A DNA stretch of 64,000 nt, taken from Variovorax sp. J22P240. GTDB lineage: Bacteria > Pseudomonadota > Gammaproteobacteria > Burkholderiales > Burkholderiaceae_C. The notes beneath the pieces are model-generated. The model searched no databases. It was given only the letters and a program-made list of their open reading frames with translations, and was not told the origin of the DNA. The DNA is taken from the NCBI RefSeq assembly GCF_030316855.1, contig NZ_JASZYR010000004.1, positions 310,001 to 374,000 of the forward strand, read 5' to 3'. The translations under genes and the position numbers were made by a program. Each line of letters opens with the position of its first letter. The stretch's first letter is position 1. This document shows, in pieces, positions 8,023-15,963 of this stretch.

Positions 8023-9618
8023 ATGAGCAGCGATTCCAATCCACGCGCACTGCGCAATGTGCTGTTCATCATGTGTGACCAGCTGCGCGCGGACTATCTC
8101 TCGTGCTACGGGCATCCGCGCCTGCACACGCCGAACATCGATGCCCTGGCAGCGCGCGGCGTTCGCTTCGATCGCGCCTACGTGCAGGGCTCGGTGTGCG
8201 GCGCGTCGCGCATGTCGACCTACACGGGGCGCTACGTGAGCAGCCACGGGGCGATGTGGAACTTCGTGCCGCTGTCGGTCGGGCAGAAGACGCTCGGCGA
8301 GCACCTGCGGCCGCACGGCGTGCGATGTGCGCTGGTGGGCAAGACGCACGTGGAGCCCGATCTCGAAGGTGCGCGCCGCCTCGGCATCGACACCACCCAA
8401 GGCGAAGGCCGGCTCGCGATGGAGGGCGGCTTCGAGCCCTACGCACGCGACGACGGCATCTGGCCGCCGGGCTTCAAGGTCAGCGGCAATGCCTATTGCG
8501 ATTGGCTGCGCGAGCGCGGCTACGTGTCGGATAACCCGTGGCACGACTTCGCCAATTCCGGCCGCGACCCGGACGGCGAGATCCTGAGCGGCTGGCAGAT
8601 GCGCTGGGCCGCCGAGCCCGCCGCCATTGCCGAGCCGCACAGCGAGACGCCCTACACGACGGACCGCGCCATCGACTTCATGCGAGAAGCGGGCGACGCG
8701 CCCTGGGTCCTCCATCTTTCCTACATCAAGCCGCATTGGCCCTACGTGGTCCCGGCGCCTTATCACGCGATGTACGGGCCCGGCGACGTGTTGCCCGCGG
8801 TACGCAGCGAGGCCGAGCGAGACCAGGCGCATCCGGTGCTCGAAGGCTTTCGCCACGACACCGCGAGCCTGAGCTTCAGCCGCGACGAGGTGCGCGCGAC
8901 GGTGATCCCCACCTACATGGGGCTGGTCAAGCAGATCGACGACCAGCTCGGTCGGCTGTTCGCGTTCATGCGCGAAAGCGGCCTGGATCGCGAGACGCTG
9001 GTGGTCTTCACGAGTGATCATGGCGACTACCTTGGCGACCACTGGCTGGGGGAGAAGGAGCTGTTCCACGAGCCGATCGTGCGCGTGCCGCTGATCGTGG
9101 CCGATCCGCGGGCCGAGGCCGACGCGACGCGCGGCACTGCCAGCGATGCACTGGTCGAATGCATCGACATCGTCCCGACGGTTCTCGAAGCGCTGGACAT
9201 CGAACGGCCGTCGCAATGGCTCGAAGGCGAATCGCTGTTGCCGCTGCTTCATGCGCGCGACGGCGCCGGGGGCAAGCCCTTCGTCGTTTGCGAGAACAGC
9301 TACGCCTTCCGCGATGCCGTGCGTCTGCCGATCGGACAGCCGGTCGAGCGCTGCCACATGACGATGCTGCGCGACCGCCGCTGGAAGTTCGTGTACTTCG
9401 AGGACCTGCCGCCGCTGCTGTTCGACCTCGACGCCGATCCGCAGGAGCTGGTTGACCTCGGACGCGACCCGGCGCAGGCGGCGGTCCGCGAGCAGATGCT
9501 CGCGCGCCTGTTCGAGTGGCTGCGCGCGCGCCGCCGTTTTCCCACCATCGCGCCGGCCGCGATCGAGGCCTGGAACAGGCGCGAGCGCGAAGCCGGCATC
9601 CTGATCGGCGCCTGGTGA
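8023..9618 (+). CDS. Sulfatase / phosphonate monoester hydrolase family enzyme
   Basis: A 531-residue alkaline-phosphatase-superfamily hydrolase without a signal peptide, so it acts in the cytoplasm. The formylglycine site is Cys59 in VCGASRMSTYTGR, and a distal metal motif is present (FTSDHGDYLGDH). The position after the conserved cysteine that is normally proline is alanine (C-x-A-S-R), which is odd. Blocks such as APYHAMY and LPPLLFDLDADPQE resemble the bacterial phosphonate monoester hydrolases, which also cleave sulfate monoesters and phosphodiesters. Placed eight bases after livH, it may release a phenol such as hydroquinone from an imported sulfate or phosphate ester. That role is inference; the family assignment is firm. 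Confidence 0.8.
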   Translation: MSSDSNPRALRNVLFIMCDQLRADYLSCYGHPRLHTPNIDALAARGVRFDRAYVQGSVCGASRMSTYTGRYVSSHGAMWNFVPLSVGQKTLGEHLRPHGVRCALVGKTHVEPDLEGARRLGIDTTQGEGRLAMEGGFEPYARDDGIWPPGFKVSGNAYCDWLRERGYVSDNPWHDFANSGRDPDGEILSGWQMRWAAEPAAIAEPHSETPYTTDRAIDFMREAGDAPWVLHLSYIKPHWPYVVPAPYHAMYGPGDVLPAVRSEAERDQAHPVLEGFRHDTASLSFSRDEVRATVIPTYMGLVKQIDDQLGRLFAFMRESGLDRETLVVFTSDHGDYLGDHWLGEKELFHEPIVRVPLIVADPRAEADATRGTASDALVECIDIVPTVLEALDIERPSQWLEGESLLPLLHARDGAGGKPFVVCENSYAFRDAVRLPIGQPVERCHMTMLRDRRWKFVYFEDLPPLLFDLDADPQELVDLGRDPAQAAVREQMLARLFEWLRARRRFPTIAPAAIEAWNRREREAGILIGAW

Positions 9619-9651
9619 GCGCCGCCACGACAACGCATTCCAGGAGACTCC

Positions 9652-10620
9652 ATGAGCTTGATTTCCCGAACCTTGACGCTGGCCTGCGCGGCCGCGATGC
9701 TGCCGCTCGGCGCCGCCGCGGCCGACGCGGCGTGGCCCACCAAGCCCGTGCGGCTGGTCGTTGCGTTTCCAGCCGGCGCGCCGGGTGACATCATCTCGCG
9801 CCTCATCCAGCCGGGCCTGCAGAAGGCGCTCGGCCAGCCGGTAGTGGTCGACAACAAGCCGGGCGCGGGCGGCAACATCGGCATGCAGGAAGTGCTGCGC
9901 GCAAACGATTCGCACACGGTGCTGGTCGGCCCTGACACCATGCTCACCATCAATCCGTTCCTGTACAAGAAGATGGGCTTCAAGCCGATGGAGGACTTCG
10001 TGCCCGTCACGCAACTCGCCGGCTTCAGCCAGGAGTTGGTGTGCCACCCCTCAGTCGGCGTCAAGACCTTGCCAGAGCTGCTGGCGGCCGCGAAGAAGAC
10101 GCCGATGAGCTACGCCTCGGGCGGTCCGGGCGTGCCAGGCCACATGGCGATGGAGCTGCTGCTCGCTACGACTGGCGCCACCATGCAGCACGTCGCCTAT
10201 CGCGGCCCGAGCCCGGCGATGCAGGATGTGCTCGGTGGCGCCGTGCCCTGCGGATTCCTCGCGTCGCCCGTGGTGGGTCCGTTGATCAAGGACGGCAAGC
10301 TGGTCCCCATCGTGGTGTCCGGATCGCGTCGCCTGGCGAGCCAGCCTTCGGTGCCGACGGCCGCCGAAGCCGGTGCCAGGGGCTATGAAGCAGGCTTCGC
10401 GGAGATGATGGCGATGCCGCGCTCCACGCCGCCTGCGGTGGTCGAACGGCTGCAGTCCGAGGTGGCGAAGGCAATGGCCTCGCCCGATGTGCGCGAACGC
10501 CTCGCGACGCTGGACCTGGAGCTGCTTGCGAACACGCCGCAGGAGGCCGCGCAGCGCCTGCGCACCGAGAGCCAGCGCTGGGCCAAGGTGGCCGAGCGCA
10601 TCAACCTGCAACTCGACTGA
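9652..10620 (+). CDS. Bug/TctC-family periplasmic solute receptor
   Basis: A 322-residue tripartite tricarboxylate-type receptor. It begins with a signal peptide (SLISRTLTLACAAAMLPLG to AAADAAWP) and then the family opening WPTKPVRLVVAFPAGAPGD and the NKPGAGGNIG motif. Such proteins bind carboxylates or aromatic acids in the periplasm. No TctA or TctB membrane gene is present here, so it is either an orphan receptor served by a transporter elsewhere or a sensor. It is embedded between the hydrolase and livM, six bases before the latter, so it is co-expressed with the Liv importer. An AGGAG site precedes ATG 9652. Confidence 0.88.
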   Translation: MSLISRTLTLACAAAMLPLGAAAADAAWPTKPVRLVVAFPAGAPGDIISRLIQPGLQKALGQPVVVDNKPGAGGNIGMQEVLRANDSHTVLVGPDTMLTINPFLYKKMGFKPMEDFVPVTQLAGFSQELVCHPSVGVKTLPELLAAAKKTPMSYASGGPGVPGHMAMELLLATTGATMQHVAYRGPSPAMQDVLGGAVPCGFLASPVVGPLIKDGKLVPIVVSGSRRLASQPSVPTAAEAGARGYEAGFAEMMAMPRSTPPAVVERLQSEVAKAMASPDVRERLATLDLELLANTPQEAAQRLRTESQRWAKVAERINLQLD

Positions 10621-10625
10621 CCGCC

Positions 10626-11702
10626 ATGACGCCGTCACAACCCTTCGCGATCGAGCGGGCCACCGCCGCGAGCCGTGCAGCGGGCATCGCCGGCGTCGTC
10701 CTCACGCTCGTTGCCGCGAGCCTGCCCTTCTGGGGCGAATCGAGCTGGATGCGCGAGTTCGTCGAGATCGCCTGCTACTTCATCTTCGCGATGATGTGGA
10801 ACCTGCTGGCGGGTTATGGCGGCATGGTGAGCATCGGGCAGCAGGCCTTCTTCGGCTTCGGTGGCTACGTGATGCTGATGCTCGGCAACTTCGCGGGGAT
10901 CAATCCCTTCATCGCGATTCCGCTGGGCGCGCTGGCGGCGGGTGCGATCGCGGTGCCGGTGTCCTTCGTGGCCTTCCGGCTGTCGGGCGGCTATTTCGCG
11001 ATCGGCACCTGGGTGATTGCCGAGGTGTTCCGACTCAGCTTCGCCAACGTGTCGGCGGTGGGCGGCGGCTCGGGCACCACGCTGACGGCATTGCGCGGCA
11101 TCGAGAAGGCGACGCGCGAGAGCGTCACCTACTGGATGGCGCTGGCGTGCGTGGTGGCGGCGATCGCGCTGGTCTACCTGTTCCTGCGCAGCAAGCGCGG
11201 CCTGGCGCTGCTCGCGATCCGCGACAACGAGGTGGCGGCCGAATCGCAGGGCATTCCCGTCGCCCGCATGAAGCTGGCGGTGTACGTCGTCGCGGCTTTC
11301 GGCGCGGGGCTCGCGGGTGCGCTCTACTTCGTCGGCAACCTGCGCATCAGCCCGGATGCGGCGTTCAGCGTCAACTGGACTGCGTTCGCGATCTTCATGG
11401 TGGTCATCGGCGGCATCGGCCGGATCGAGGGGCCGTTGGTGGGGGCGCTCATCTTCTGGGCGCTCAACAAGTTCCTGAGCGACTACGGCACCTGGTATTT
11501 GCTCGGGCTGGGCTTGCTGGCAATCGTGGTCACCATCTTCTTCAAGCAGGGCTTGTGGGGGTTTGCGCAGCAGCGCTGGGGCTGGTCGCTGTTCCCGACG
11601 CAACGGCGTCTCGTGACGGGCACCCCGGCCAGCCTCAAGCGAGCCACGCCCTCGACCCATCCTTCCGACCTGGAGTTCCATCCCCATGCGAAACATCAAT
11701 GA
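10626..11702 (+). CDS. livM: Liv-type ABC transporter permease (LivM type)
   Basis: A 358-residue permease completing the importer of 4462-8014. The family marks are YFIFAMMWNLLAGYGGMVSIG near the N-terminus (shortened: MMWNLLAGYGGMVSIGQQAF), the ATPase-contact loop LLAIRDNEVAAESQGI, and the GGIGRIEGPLVGALIFW segment. It starts six bases after the Bug receptor. Its last 17 bases overlap the start of the hydroxyquinol dioxygenase gene, which suggests strong co-translation of import and ring cleavage. The C-terminal tail after the last membrane segment is cytoplasmic and rather long and polar. Confidence 0.88.
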   Translation: MTPSQPFAIERATAASRAAGIAGVVLTLVAASLPFWGESSWMREFVEIACYFIFAMMWNLLAGYGGMVSIGQQAFFGFGGYVMLMLGNFAGINPFIAIPLGALAAGAIAVPVSFVAFRLSGGYFAIGTWVIAEVFRLSFANVSAVGGGSGTTLTALRGIEKATRESVTYWMALACVVAAIALVYLFLRSKRGLALLAIRDNEVAAESQGIPVARMKLAVYVVAAFGAGLAGALYFVGNLRISPDAAFSVNWTAFAIFMVVIGGIGRIEGPLVGALIFWALNKFLSDYGTWYLLGLGLLAIVVTIFFKQGLWGFAQQRWGWSLFPTQRRLVTGTPASLKRATPSTHPSDLEFHPHAKHQ

Positions 11703-12555
11703 ACACACCATCACCGCCGCCGTCCTCGAGCGCATGGCGCAGTGCCAAGACCCGCGGCTGAAGGAAATCATGTCGGCGCTCGTTCGCCACATGCACGACT
11801 TCGCGCGAGAAGTGAAGTTGACCGAGGCCGAATGGGCAGCGGGCATCGAGTTCCTGACCGCGACGGGGCAGAAGTGCAGCGACAAGCGGCAAGAGTTCAT
11901 CCTGCTGTCGGACACGCTGGGCCTGTCGATGCTGACGGTGGCGCTCAATCACGCGAAGAGCGCGCAGGCCACCGAGGCGACCGTGTTCGGTCCTTTCCAC
12001 GTGCAGGGCGCGCCGAAGCTCCCGCTCGGCGGCGACATCTCGGGCGGCGCCAAGGGCGAGCCGCTGTTCGTCGACGCGACAGTGCGGGGTCGTGACGGCG
12101 AGCCCGTGGCGGATGCGGAGGTGGATGTGTGGGAGGCCGATGCGGAAGGCTTCTACGACGTGCAGCGGGCCGGGCTCGATCGCCCGCAGGGCCGTGCCGT
12201 CTTCCGCACCGATGCCGAGGGCCGGCTGTGGTTTCGAGGCGTGATGCCGGTCGCTTACCCGATCCCGACCGATGGGCCGGTGGGCGTGATGCTGCGCGCT
12301 ACCAAGCGCCATCCTTGGCGGCCGGCCCACGTCCACTTCATGATCAAGGCGCCGGGCTACGAGACGCTCATCACGCACGTGTTCCGCGATGGCGACGAGT
12401 ACCTCGACAGCGATGCGGTGTTCGGCGTGCGCAATTCGCTGATCGGCGACTTCGTCTCGCACCGCGATGGCATCGCGCCGGACGGCAGCGCGCAGGCGAA
12501 GCCTTTCCACACGCTGAAGTTCGACTTCGTGCTGGAGCCGGCGCTTGCTGGTTGA
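11686..12555 (+). CDS. Hydroxyquinol 1,2-dioxygenase (intradiol)
   Basis: A 289-residue non-haem Fe(III) intradiol dioxygenase that should cleave hydroxyquinol (1,2,4-trihydroxybenzene) to maleylacetate. The N-terminal helical dimer domain of the catechol/hydroxyquinol class is present. The four iron ligands are visible as Tyr in EGFYDVQ, Tyr in VAYPIPTDGPVG, and the two His of RPAHVHFMI. Catechol 1,2-dioxygenase is the alternative from sequence alone. Maleylacetate reductase in the same block, and no muconate cycloisomerase nearby, favour hydroxyquinol. ATG 11686 lies inside the livM 3' end, with GGAG eleven bases upstream. Confidence 0.85.
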   Translation: MRNINEHTITAAVLERMAQCQDPRLKEIMSALVRHMHDFAREVKLTEAEWAAGIEFLTATGQKCSDKRQEFILLSDTLGLSMLTVALNHAKSAQATEATVFGPFHVQGAPKLPLGGDISGGAKGEPLFVDATVRGRDGEPVADAEVDVWEADAEGFYDVQRAGLDRPQGRAVFRTDAEGRLWFRGVMPVAYPIPTDGPVGVMLRATKRHPWRPAHVHFMIKAPGYETLITHVFRDGDEYLDSDAVFGVRNSLIGDFVSHRDGIAPDGSAQAKPFHTLKFDFVLEPALAG

Positions 12556-12579
12556 ATTGCGGGGGAGGCCCGTCATAAT
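12552..12579 (+). promoter_or_regulatory. Candidate sigma70 promoter for the 12587 methyltransferase
   Basis: TTGAAT (12552-12557) and CATAAT (12574-12579) stand 16 bases apart, four and five matches to consensus. Transcription from it would begin at about 12586, next to ATG 12587, giving a leaderless message. The only purine-rich run, GGGGGAGG at 12561, lies too far from the ATG to act as a ribosome binding site. The promoter would uncouple the methyltransferase from the ring-cleavage operon. Confidence 0.4.
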
Positions 12580-12586
12580 CGCTGCG

Positions 12587-13351
12587 ATGCAGGACACCCG
12601 CTCGCCCATCACACCCGAGGTACTGGCCCCTCACACGCCGCTATCCGACTACTACGGCAACGAAGCGGAGCATGAGAGCTTCCTGCGCCGGATCTTCGAC
12701 GAGACGGCCCCCGACTACAACCGCATCGAGCGAGTGCTCGCGCTGGGGTCTGGCCCGTGGTATCGACGATCCGCGCTGCAGCGTGCGGGGCTCACGGCAG
12801 GCGCGCAAGTGCTCGACGTGGGCATCGGCACCGGATTGGTCGCGCGCGAGGCGCTGACGCTGATCGGGCCTGGTGGCCATCTGGTTGGCGTCGACCCGAG
12901 TCCCGGGATGATGGGCGAGGTCGCATTGCCCGACGTCGAACTCGTCCGCGGGCGGGCCGAGGCGCTGCCGCGGCCCGACGCCAGCAGCGACTTCGTGAGC
13001 ATGGGTTATGCGCTGCGGCATATCGCGGATGTGCACGCGGCCTTCGCGGAGTTCCACCGGGTGCTGCGCCCGGGCGGGCGCCTCGTGGTGCTCGAGATCA
13101 CCAAGCCGGCCGGACGCGTGGGCACCGTCGTGCTCAAGGCCTACATGCGCAGCGTCGTGCCGCTGATCGCCAAGGCCGTGGCACGGCGCCACGACACCTC
13201 CGAACTGTGGCGCTACTACTGGGACACGATCGAGGCCTGCATTCCGCCCGAATCGGTGATGAGCGCGTTGCGCGCGGCCGGTTTCGAAGACGTGAAGCGG
13301 CACGTCGAGCTCGGCATCTTCTCCGAGTACACGGCCGTCAAGCCGGCCTGA
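12587..13351 (+). CDS. Class I SAM-dependent methyltransferase (UbiE-like)
   Basis: A 254-residue methyltransferase with a clear SAM motif I, VLDVGIGTGLVA, followed by LVGVDPSPGMM and the UbiE-like segment FVSMGYALRHIADVHAAF and RVLRPGGRLVVLEITKP. The family methylates quinone precursors and other aromatics. UbiE itself is normally encoded elsewhere with ubiB, and this protein has an atypical C-terminus (RYYWDTIEACIPPESV), so I do not assign ubiE. ATG 12587 was preferred to an upstream in-frame codon that overlaps the dioxygenase. The neighbouring gene converges from the other strand with a two-base gap. Confidence 0.75.
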   Translation: MQDTRSPITPEVLAPHTPLSDYYGNEAEHESFLRRIFDETAPDYNRIERVLALGSGPWYRRSALQRAGLTAGAQVLDVGIGTGLVAREALTLIGPGGHLVGVDPSPGMMGEVALPDVELVRGRAEALPRPDASSDFVSMGYALRHIADVHAAFAEFHRVLRPGGRLVVLEITKPAGRVGTVVLKAYMRSVVPLIAKAVARRHDTSELWRYYWDTIEACIPPESVMSALRAAGFEDVKRHVELGIFSEYTAVKPA

Positions 13352-13353
13352 GT

Positions 13354-13644
13354 TCAGGGCATCAGGGCGATGATCTTCTTGATCTCGTCGGCGGAGTAGG
13401 CGCGCAACGTCTGCGAGCGGACGTTGCCGAGCGAGCCGACGCTGAGCAGCCCGGCCATTGCAGCTTCATCGGAGCCTTCGGTCACGATCACAAGGTCGTA
13501 GGTGCCCGATGTCCAGTACATGCTCTTGATGCTCAGGCCCAGCTTGGTCGCGAGCCCCTTGAATGCCTCGGCGCGATTGGGCGACTCCTTCACGTTGCGG
13601 ATGCCCTGGTCGGTGAAGTTGACGAGCGAAATGAAGGTGGACAT
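13354..13644 (-). CDS. GYD domain protein
   Basis: A 96-residue protein of the GYD family, small cytoplasmic ferredoxin-fold proteins of unknown function. The name motif appears as SGTYDLVIVTEG, and the opening STFISLVNFTDQGIRNVK is characteristic. The start is placed at the ATG at 13644, since the nine extra residues of the longer frame have no family counterpart and GAGGG precedes this ATG by about ten bases. It converges on the methyltransferase with two bases between the stops. No function can be given. Confidence 0.8.
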   Translation of the reverse strand: MSTFISLVNFTDQGIRNVKESPNRAEAFKGLATKLGLSIKSMYWTSGTYDLVIVTEGSDEAAMAGLLSVGSLGNVRSQTLRAYSADEIKKIIALMP

Positions 13645-13705
13645 GGTGTAGCCCTCGTTGCGGCTTGGCAAGCCGGGGCGGAAGAGTCTAGACCTCCGAT
13701 GCGCT

Positions 13706-14644
13706 TCAGTCGAACGTCACAACGGTGGGACACCCCACTGCCGGCAGCGCCGACAAGTCTTCGCGACGCGGGATCGACGCCTGCGCGCCTGCGCGCGTGA
13801 CGCACACGGCTGCGGCCTGGATGCCCAGCGCGATGCCGTCATCGATCGCTTCGCCCCTGGCGAGCGCCGCGCACAGCGCCCCGATGAAGGTGTCGCCGGC
13901 CGCGGTGGTGTCGATGGCCTTCACCTCCAATGCATCGAAGTGACGACAGCCACCTGCGTCGCAGGCCATCACGCCATCGCTGCCCATCGTCAGGATCACG
14001 CACGCCGGGCCTCGGCGGCGCAATGCGTCGGCAGCGCGGGCGGCACCGTTCTTGTCGTGCACCGCGATGCCGCTCAGCATCGAGGCTTCTGTTTCGTTCA
14101 GCACGAGGATGTCCACGAGCTTCCACAGCGTATCGGGGAGTGCTTCGGCCGGGGCGGGGTTCATCACCACGGTGCAGCCGCGCGAATGCGCAAGCTCGGC
14201 CGCATCCACGACGGCCTGCATGGGCACTTCGAGCTGCAACAGCAGCAGACGCGCCGTTGCCAGATCGCTCTGCAGGCGCTGCATGTCTTCAGCACCTACG
14301 AAGGCATTGGCGCCCGGGATCAACGCGATGCGGTTCTGCGCGCTGTCGTCGACCATGATCAGCGCCACGCCGGTCGAAGCTGCCGCCAGCGCGACGTGCT
14401 CGACCTCGACGCCATCGCCTGCCAGCGATGCCTTCAGCGAAAGCCCGAACGCGTCGTCGCCGACACGCCCGACCATCGCCACCCGGGCTCCCTGGCGCGC
14501 GCAGGCCACGGCCTGGTTCGCGCCCTTGCCGCCCGGGTTGTTCATGAACGAATGGGCCTGCAGGGTCTCGCCCGCGCCCGGCACGCGCGGCACACGGACC
14601 ACGAGGTCCATGTTGAGGCTGCCGAATACGACGATCTCTGGCAT
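13706..14644 (-). CDS. rbsK: Ribokinase-like sugar kinase (PfkB family)
   Basis: A 312-residue PfkB-family kinase that should phosphorylate ribose or a similar sugar with ATP. It has the ribokinase opening VFGSLNMDLVVRVPRVPGAG, the substrate loop NPGGKGANQA, and the C-terminal catalytic motif IDTTAAGDTFIGA with the Asp base. ATG 14644 was chosen because the further 51 codons of the open frame run into rpiB and have no family match. It follows rpiB by 14 bases and is the last gene of the - strand operon that starts with the GntR regulator. The true sugar is unknown; ribose is the family default. Confidence 0.82.
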   Translation of the reverse strand: MPEIVVFGSLNMDLVVRVPRVPGAGETLQAHSFMNNPGGKGANQAVACARQGARVAMVGRVGDDAFGLSLKASLAGDGVEVEHVALAAASTGVALIMVDDSAQNRIALIPGANAFVGAEDMQRLQSDLATARLLLLQLEVPMQAVVDAAELAHSRGCTVVMNPAPAEALPDTLWKLVDILVLNETEASMLSGIAVHDKNGAARAADALRRRGPACVILTMGSDGVMACDAGGCRHFDALEVKAIDTTAAGDTFIGALCAALARGEAIDDGIALGIQAAAVCVTRAGAQASIPRREDLSALPAVGCPTVVTFD

Positions 14645-14658
14645 GGGCACTTCCGAGG

Positions 14659-15108
14659 TCAAGCCTCGGCGTCCATGGCGTGGAGCTTTTCCACGCGGCG
14701 CCGGAAATCTTCGTCCTCGATGGCGAAGCGCGCCTGCAGGTAGGCGGTGATCAGGTCCGCCGCCAGCCAGGGGCCGACGATCTGCGCGCCGATGCACATG
14801 ACATTGACGTCGTCGTGCTCCACCGATTGGTGGGCCGAGTGCACGTCATGGCAGACGGCGGCGCGGATGCCCTTCATCTTGTTGGCCGCGATCGACGCGC
14901 CGACGCCGGTGCCGCACACCATGATGCCGCGCTCGACTTCGCCGGCGACGATCTTCGCGGCTACCGCGCGCGCCACATCCGGGAAGTCGACCGGCTGGTC
15001 GTCATGGCTGCCGACGTCGACGACCTCATGGCCGAGCTTCTGGATGTGGTCGACGATGGCGCCTTTGAGCGCCCAGCCTGCGTGGTCCGATCCGATGACG
15101 AGACGCAT
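14659..15108 (-). CDS. rpiB: RpiB/LacAB-family sugar-phosphate isomerase
   Basis: A 149-residue isomerase of the RpiB family, which interconverts aldose and ketose phosphates. The conserved opening GSDHAGWALK carries the Asp/His pair and VCGTGVGASIAANK carries the catalytic Cys and the anion-hole loop. The family includes ribose-5-phosphate isomerase B and also enzymes for tetrose or allose phosphates. With ribokinase next door, ribose-5-phosphate is the simplest reading. With DhaK-type kinases in the same region, a tetrulose-phosphate isomerase role like that reported for erythritol and threitol pathways is a real alternative. Confidence 0.85.
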   Translation of the reverse strand: MRLVIGSDHAGWALKGAIVDHIQKLGHEVVDVGSHDDQPVDFPDVARAVAAKIVAGEVERGIMVCGTGVGASIAANKMKGIRAAVCHDVHSAHQSVEHDDVNVMCIGAQIVGPWLAADLITAYLQARFAIEDEDFRRRVEKLHAMDAEA

Positions 15109-15135
15109 GGAATTCTTTCTTCAGTAGTGGGTGGT

Positions 15136-15927
15136 TCAGGGAATCATGGCCGCCGGCAGGTCGCTGCCGTGGAACTTCTTGTAGATGGCGTTGAGCTTGC
15201 CGTTCTTGAGATTGGCCGTCACCCATTCGTTGAGCTTGGCGACCATGCGCTCCTCGCCTTTCTTCACGCCGACGGCGAGGTCGAGGTTGCGCAGGACGAT
15301 CTTCTGCTCGAACGGGCGTTGCGGGTTCTTCGCGGTGATCTGATTCATGATCGTCACCGAAGTGGAGACGATGTCGGCCTGGCCGCTGACGCCCGCGGTG
15401 ACCATCGTGGCGTCGTCGTCATAGCGCACGACCTTGAAGTCCTTGTCCTTCGCCATGGCGGTGAGCTCGGTGTCCTGCGTGGTGCCGCGCGTCACGGTGA
15501 CGGACTTGCCTTTCAGGTCCGCCCAATCCTTGATCGGGAGATCCTTGCGGGCGCCGATCATCGACACCAGCGCGGCGTAGGGCTTCGAGAAGTCGATGAC
15601 CTTCTGGCGCTCGGGCGTCACGGAGAGCGTCGAGACGACGATGTCGGCCTTTCCGGTCTGCAGGTTCGGGATGCGGGTGGCGCCGGTGGTCTGCACGAAC
15701 TCCAACTCCAGGCCCCAATCCTTGGCCAGCAGTTGCGCGGTCTCGACGTCCGAGCCGGTCGGCTTGAGGTCCTTGTCGAGCATGCCCGACGGCGGGATCG
15801 AGAAGTCGGTCGCAATGCGAATCTTCTTGGCCTTCATGACATCGTCGAGCAGGTCCGCATGGGCGGCGCTGGCGAAAGTCAGGCACGCGGCGGCGAGCAG
15901 CGTGATCAGGGAATGGTGGGTCTTCAT
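15136..15927 (-). CDS. Polar-solute ABC transporter substrate-binding protein (SBP_bac_3)
   Basis: A 263-residue periplasmic receptor with a signal peptide (SLITLLAAACLTFASAAHA, cut before DLLDD). The mature protein has the amino-acid-receptor layout: IRIATDFSIPPSGM, GSDVETAQLLAKDWG and LQTGKADIVVSTLSVTPER. The usual glycine-rich FxPF of amino-acid receptors is absent and the Arg that binds the amino-acid carboxylate is not obvious. That leaves open a non-amino-acid ligand, in keeping with the sugar kinase and isomerase beside it. It is expressed with the permeases and ATPase upstream. Confidence 0.82.
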   Translation of the reverse strand: MKTHHSLITLLAAACLTFASAAHADLLDDVMKAKKIRIATDFSIPPSGMLDKDLKPTGSDVETAQLLAKDWGLELEFVQTTGATRIPNLQTGKADIVVSTLSVTPERQKVIDFSKPYAALVSMIGARKDLPIKDWADLKGKSVTVTRGTTQDTELTAMAKDKDFKVVRYDDDATMVTAGVSGQADIVSTSVTIMNQITAKNPQRPFEQKIVLRNLDLAVGVKKGEERMVAKLNEWVTANLKNGKLNAIYKKFHGSDLPAAMIP

Positions 15928-15963
15928 CGGTTTGTCTCCAGGGTCTTGGGTGAATGCGAGCCT

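Noticed and set aside
7717-10047. Open frame of 776 codons on the - strand
   Set aside because: It crosses livH, the hydrolase and the Bug receptor in antisense; no recognised domain and no promoter or ribosome binding site.
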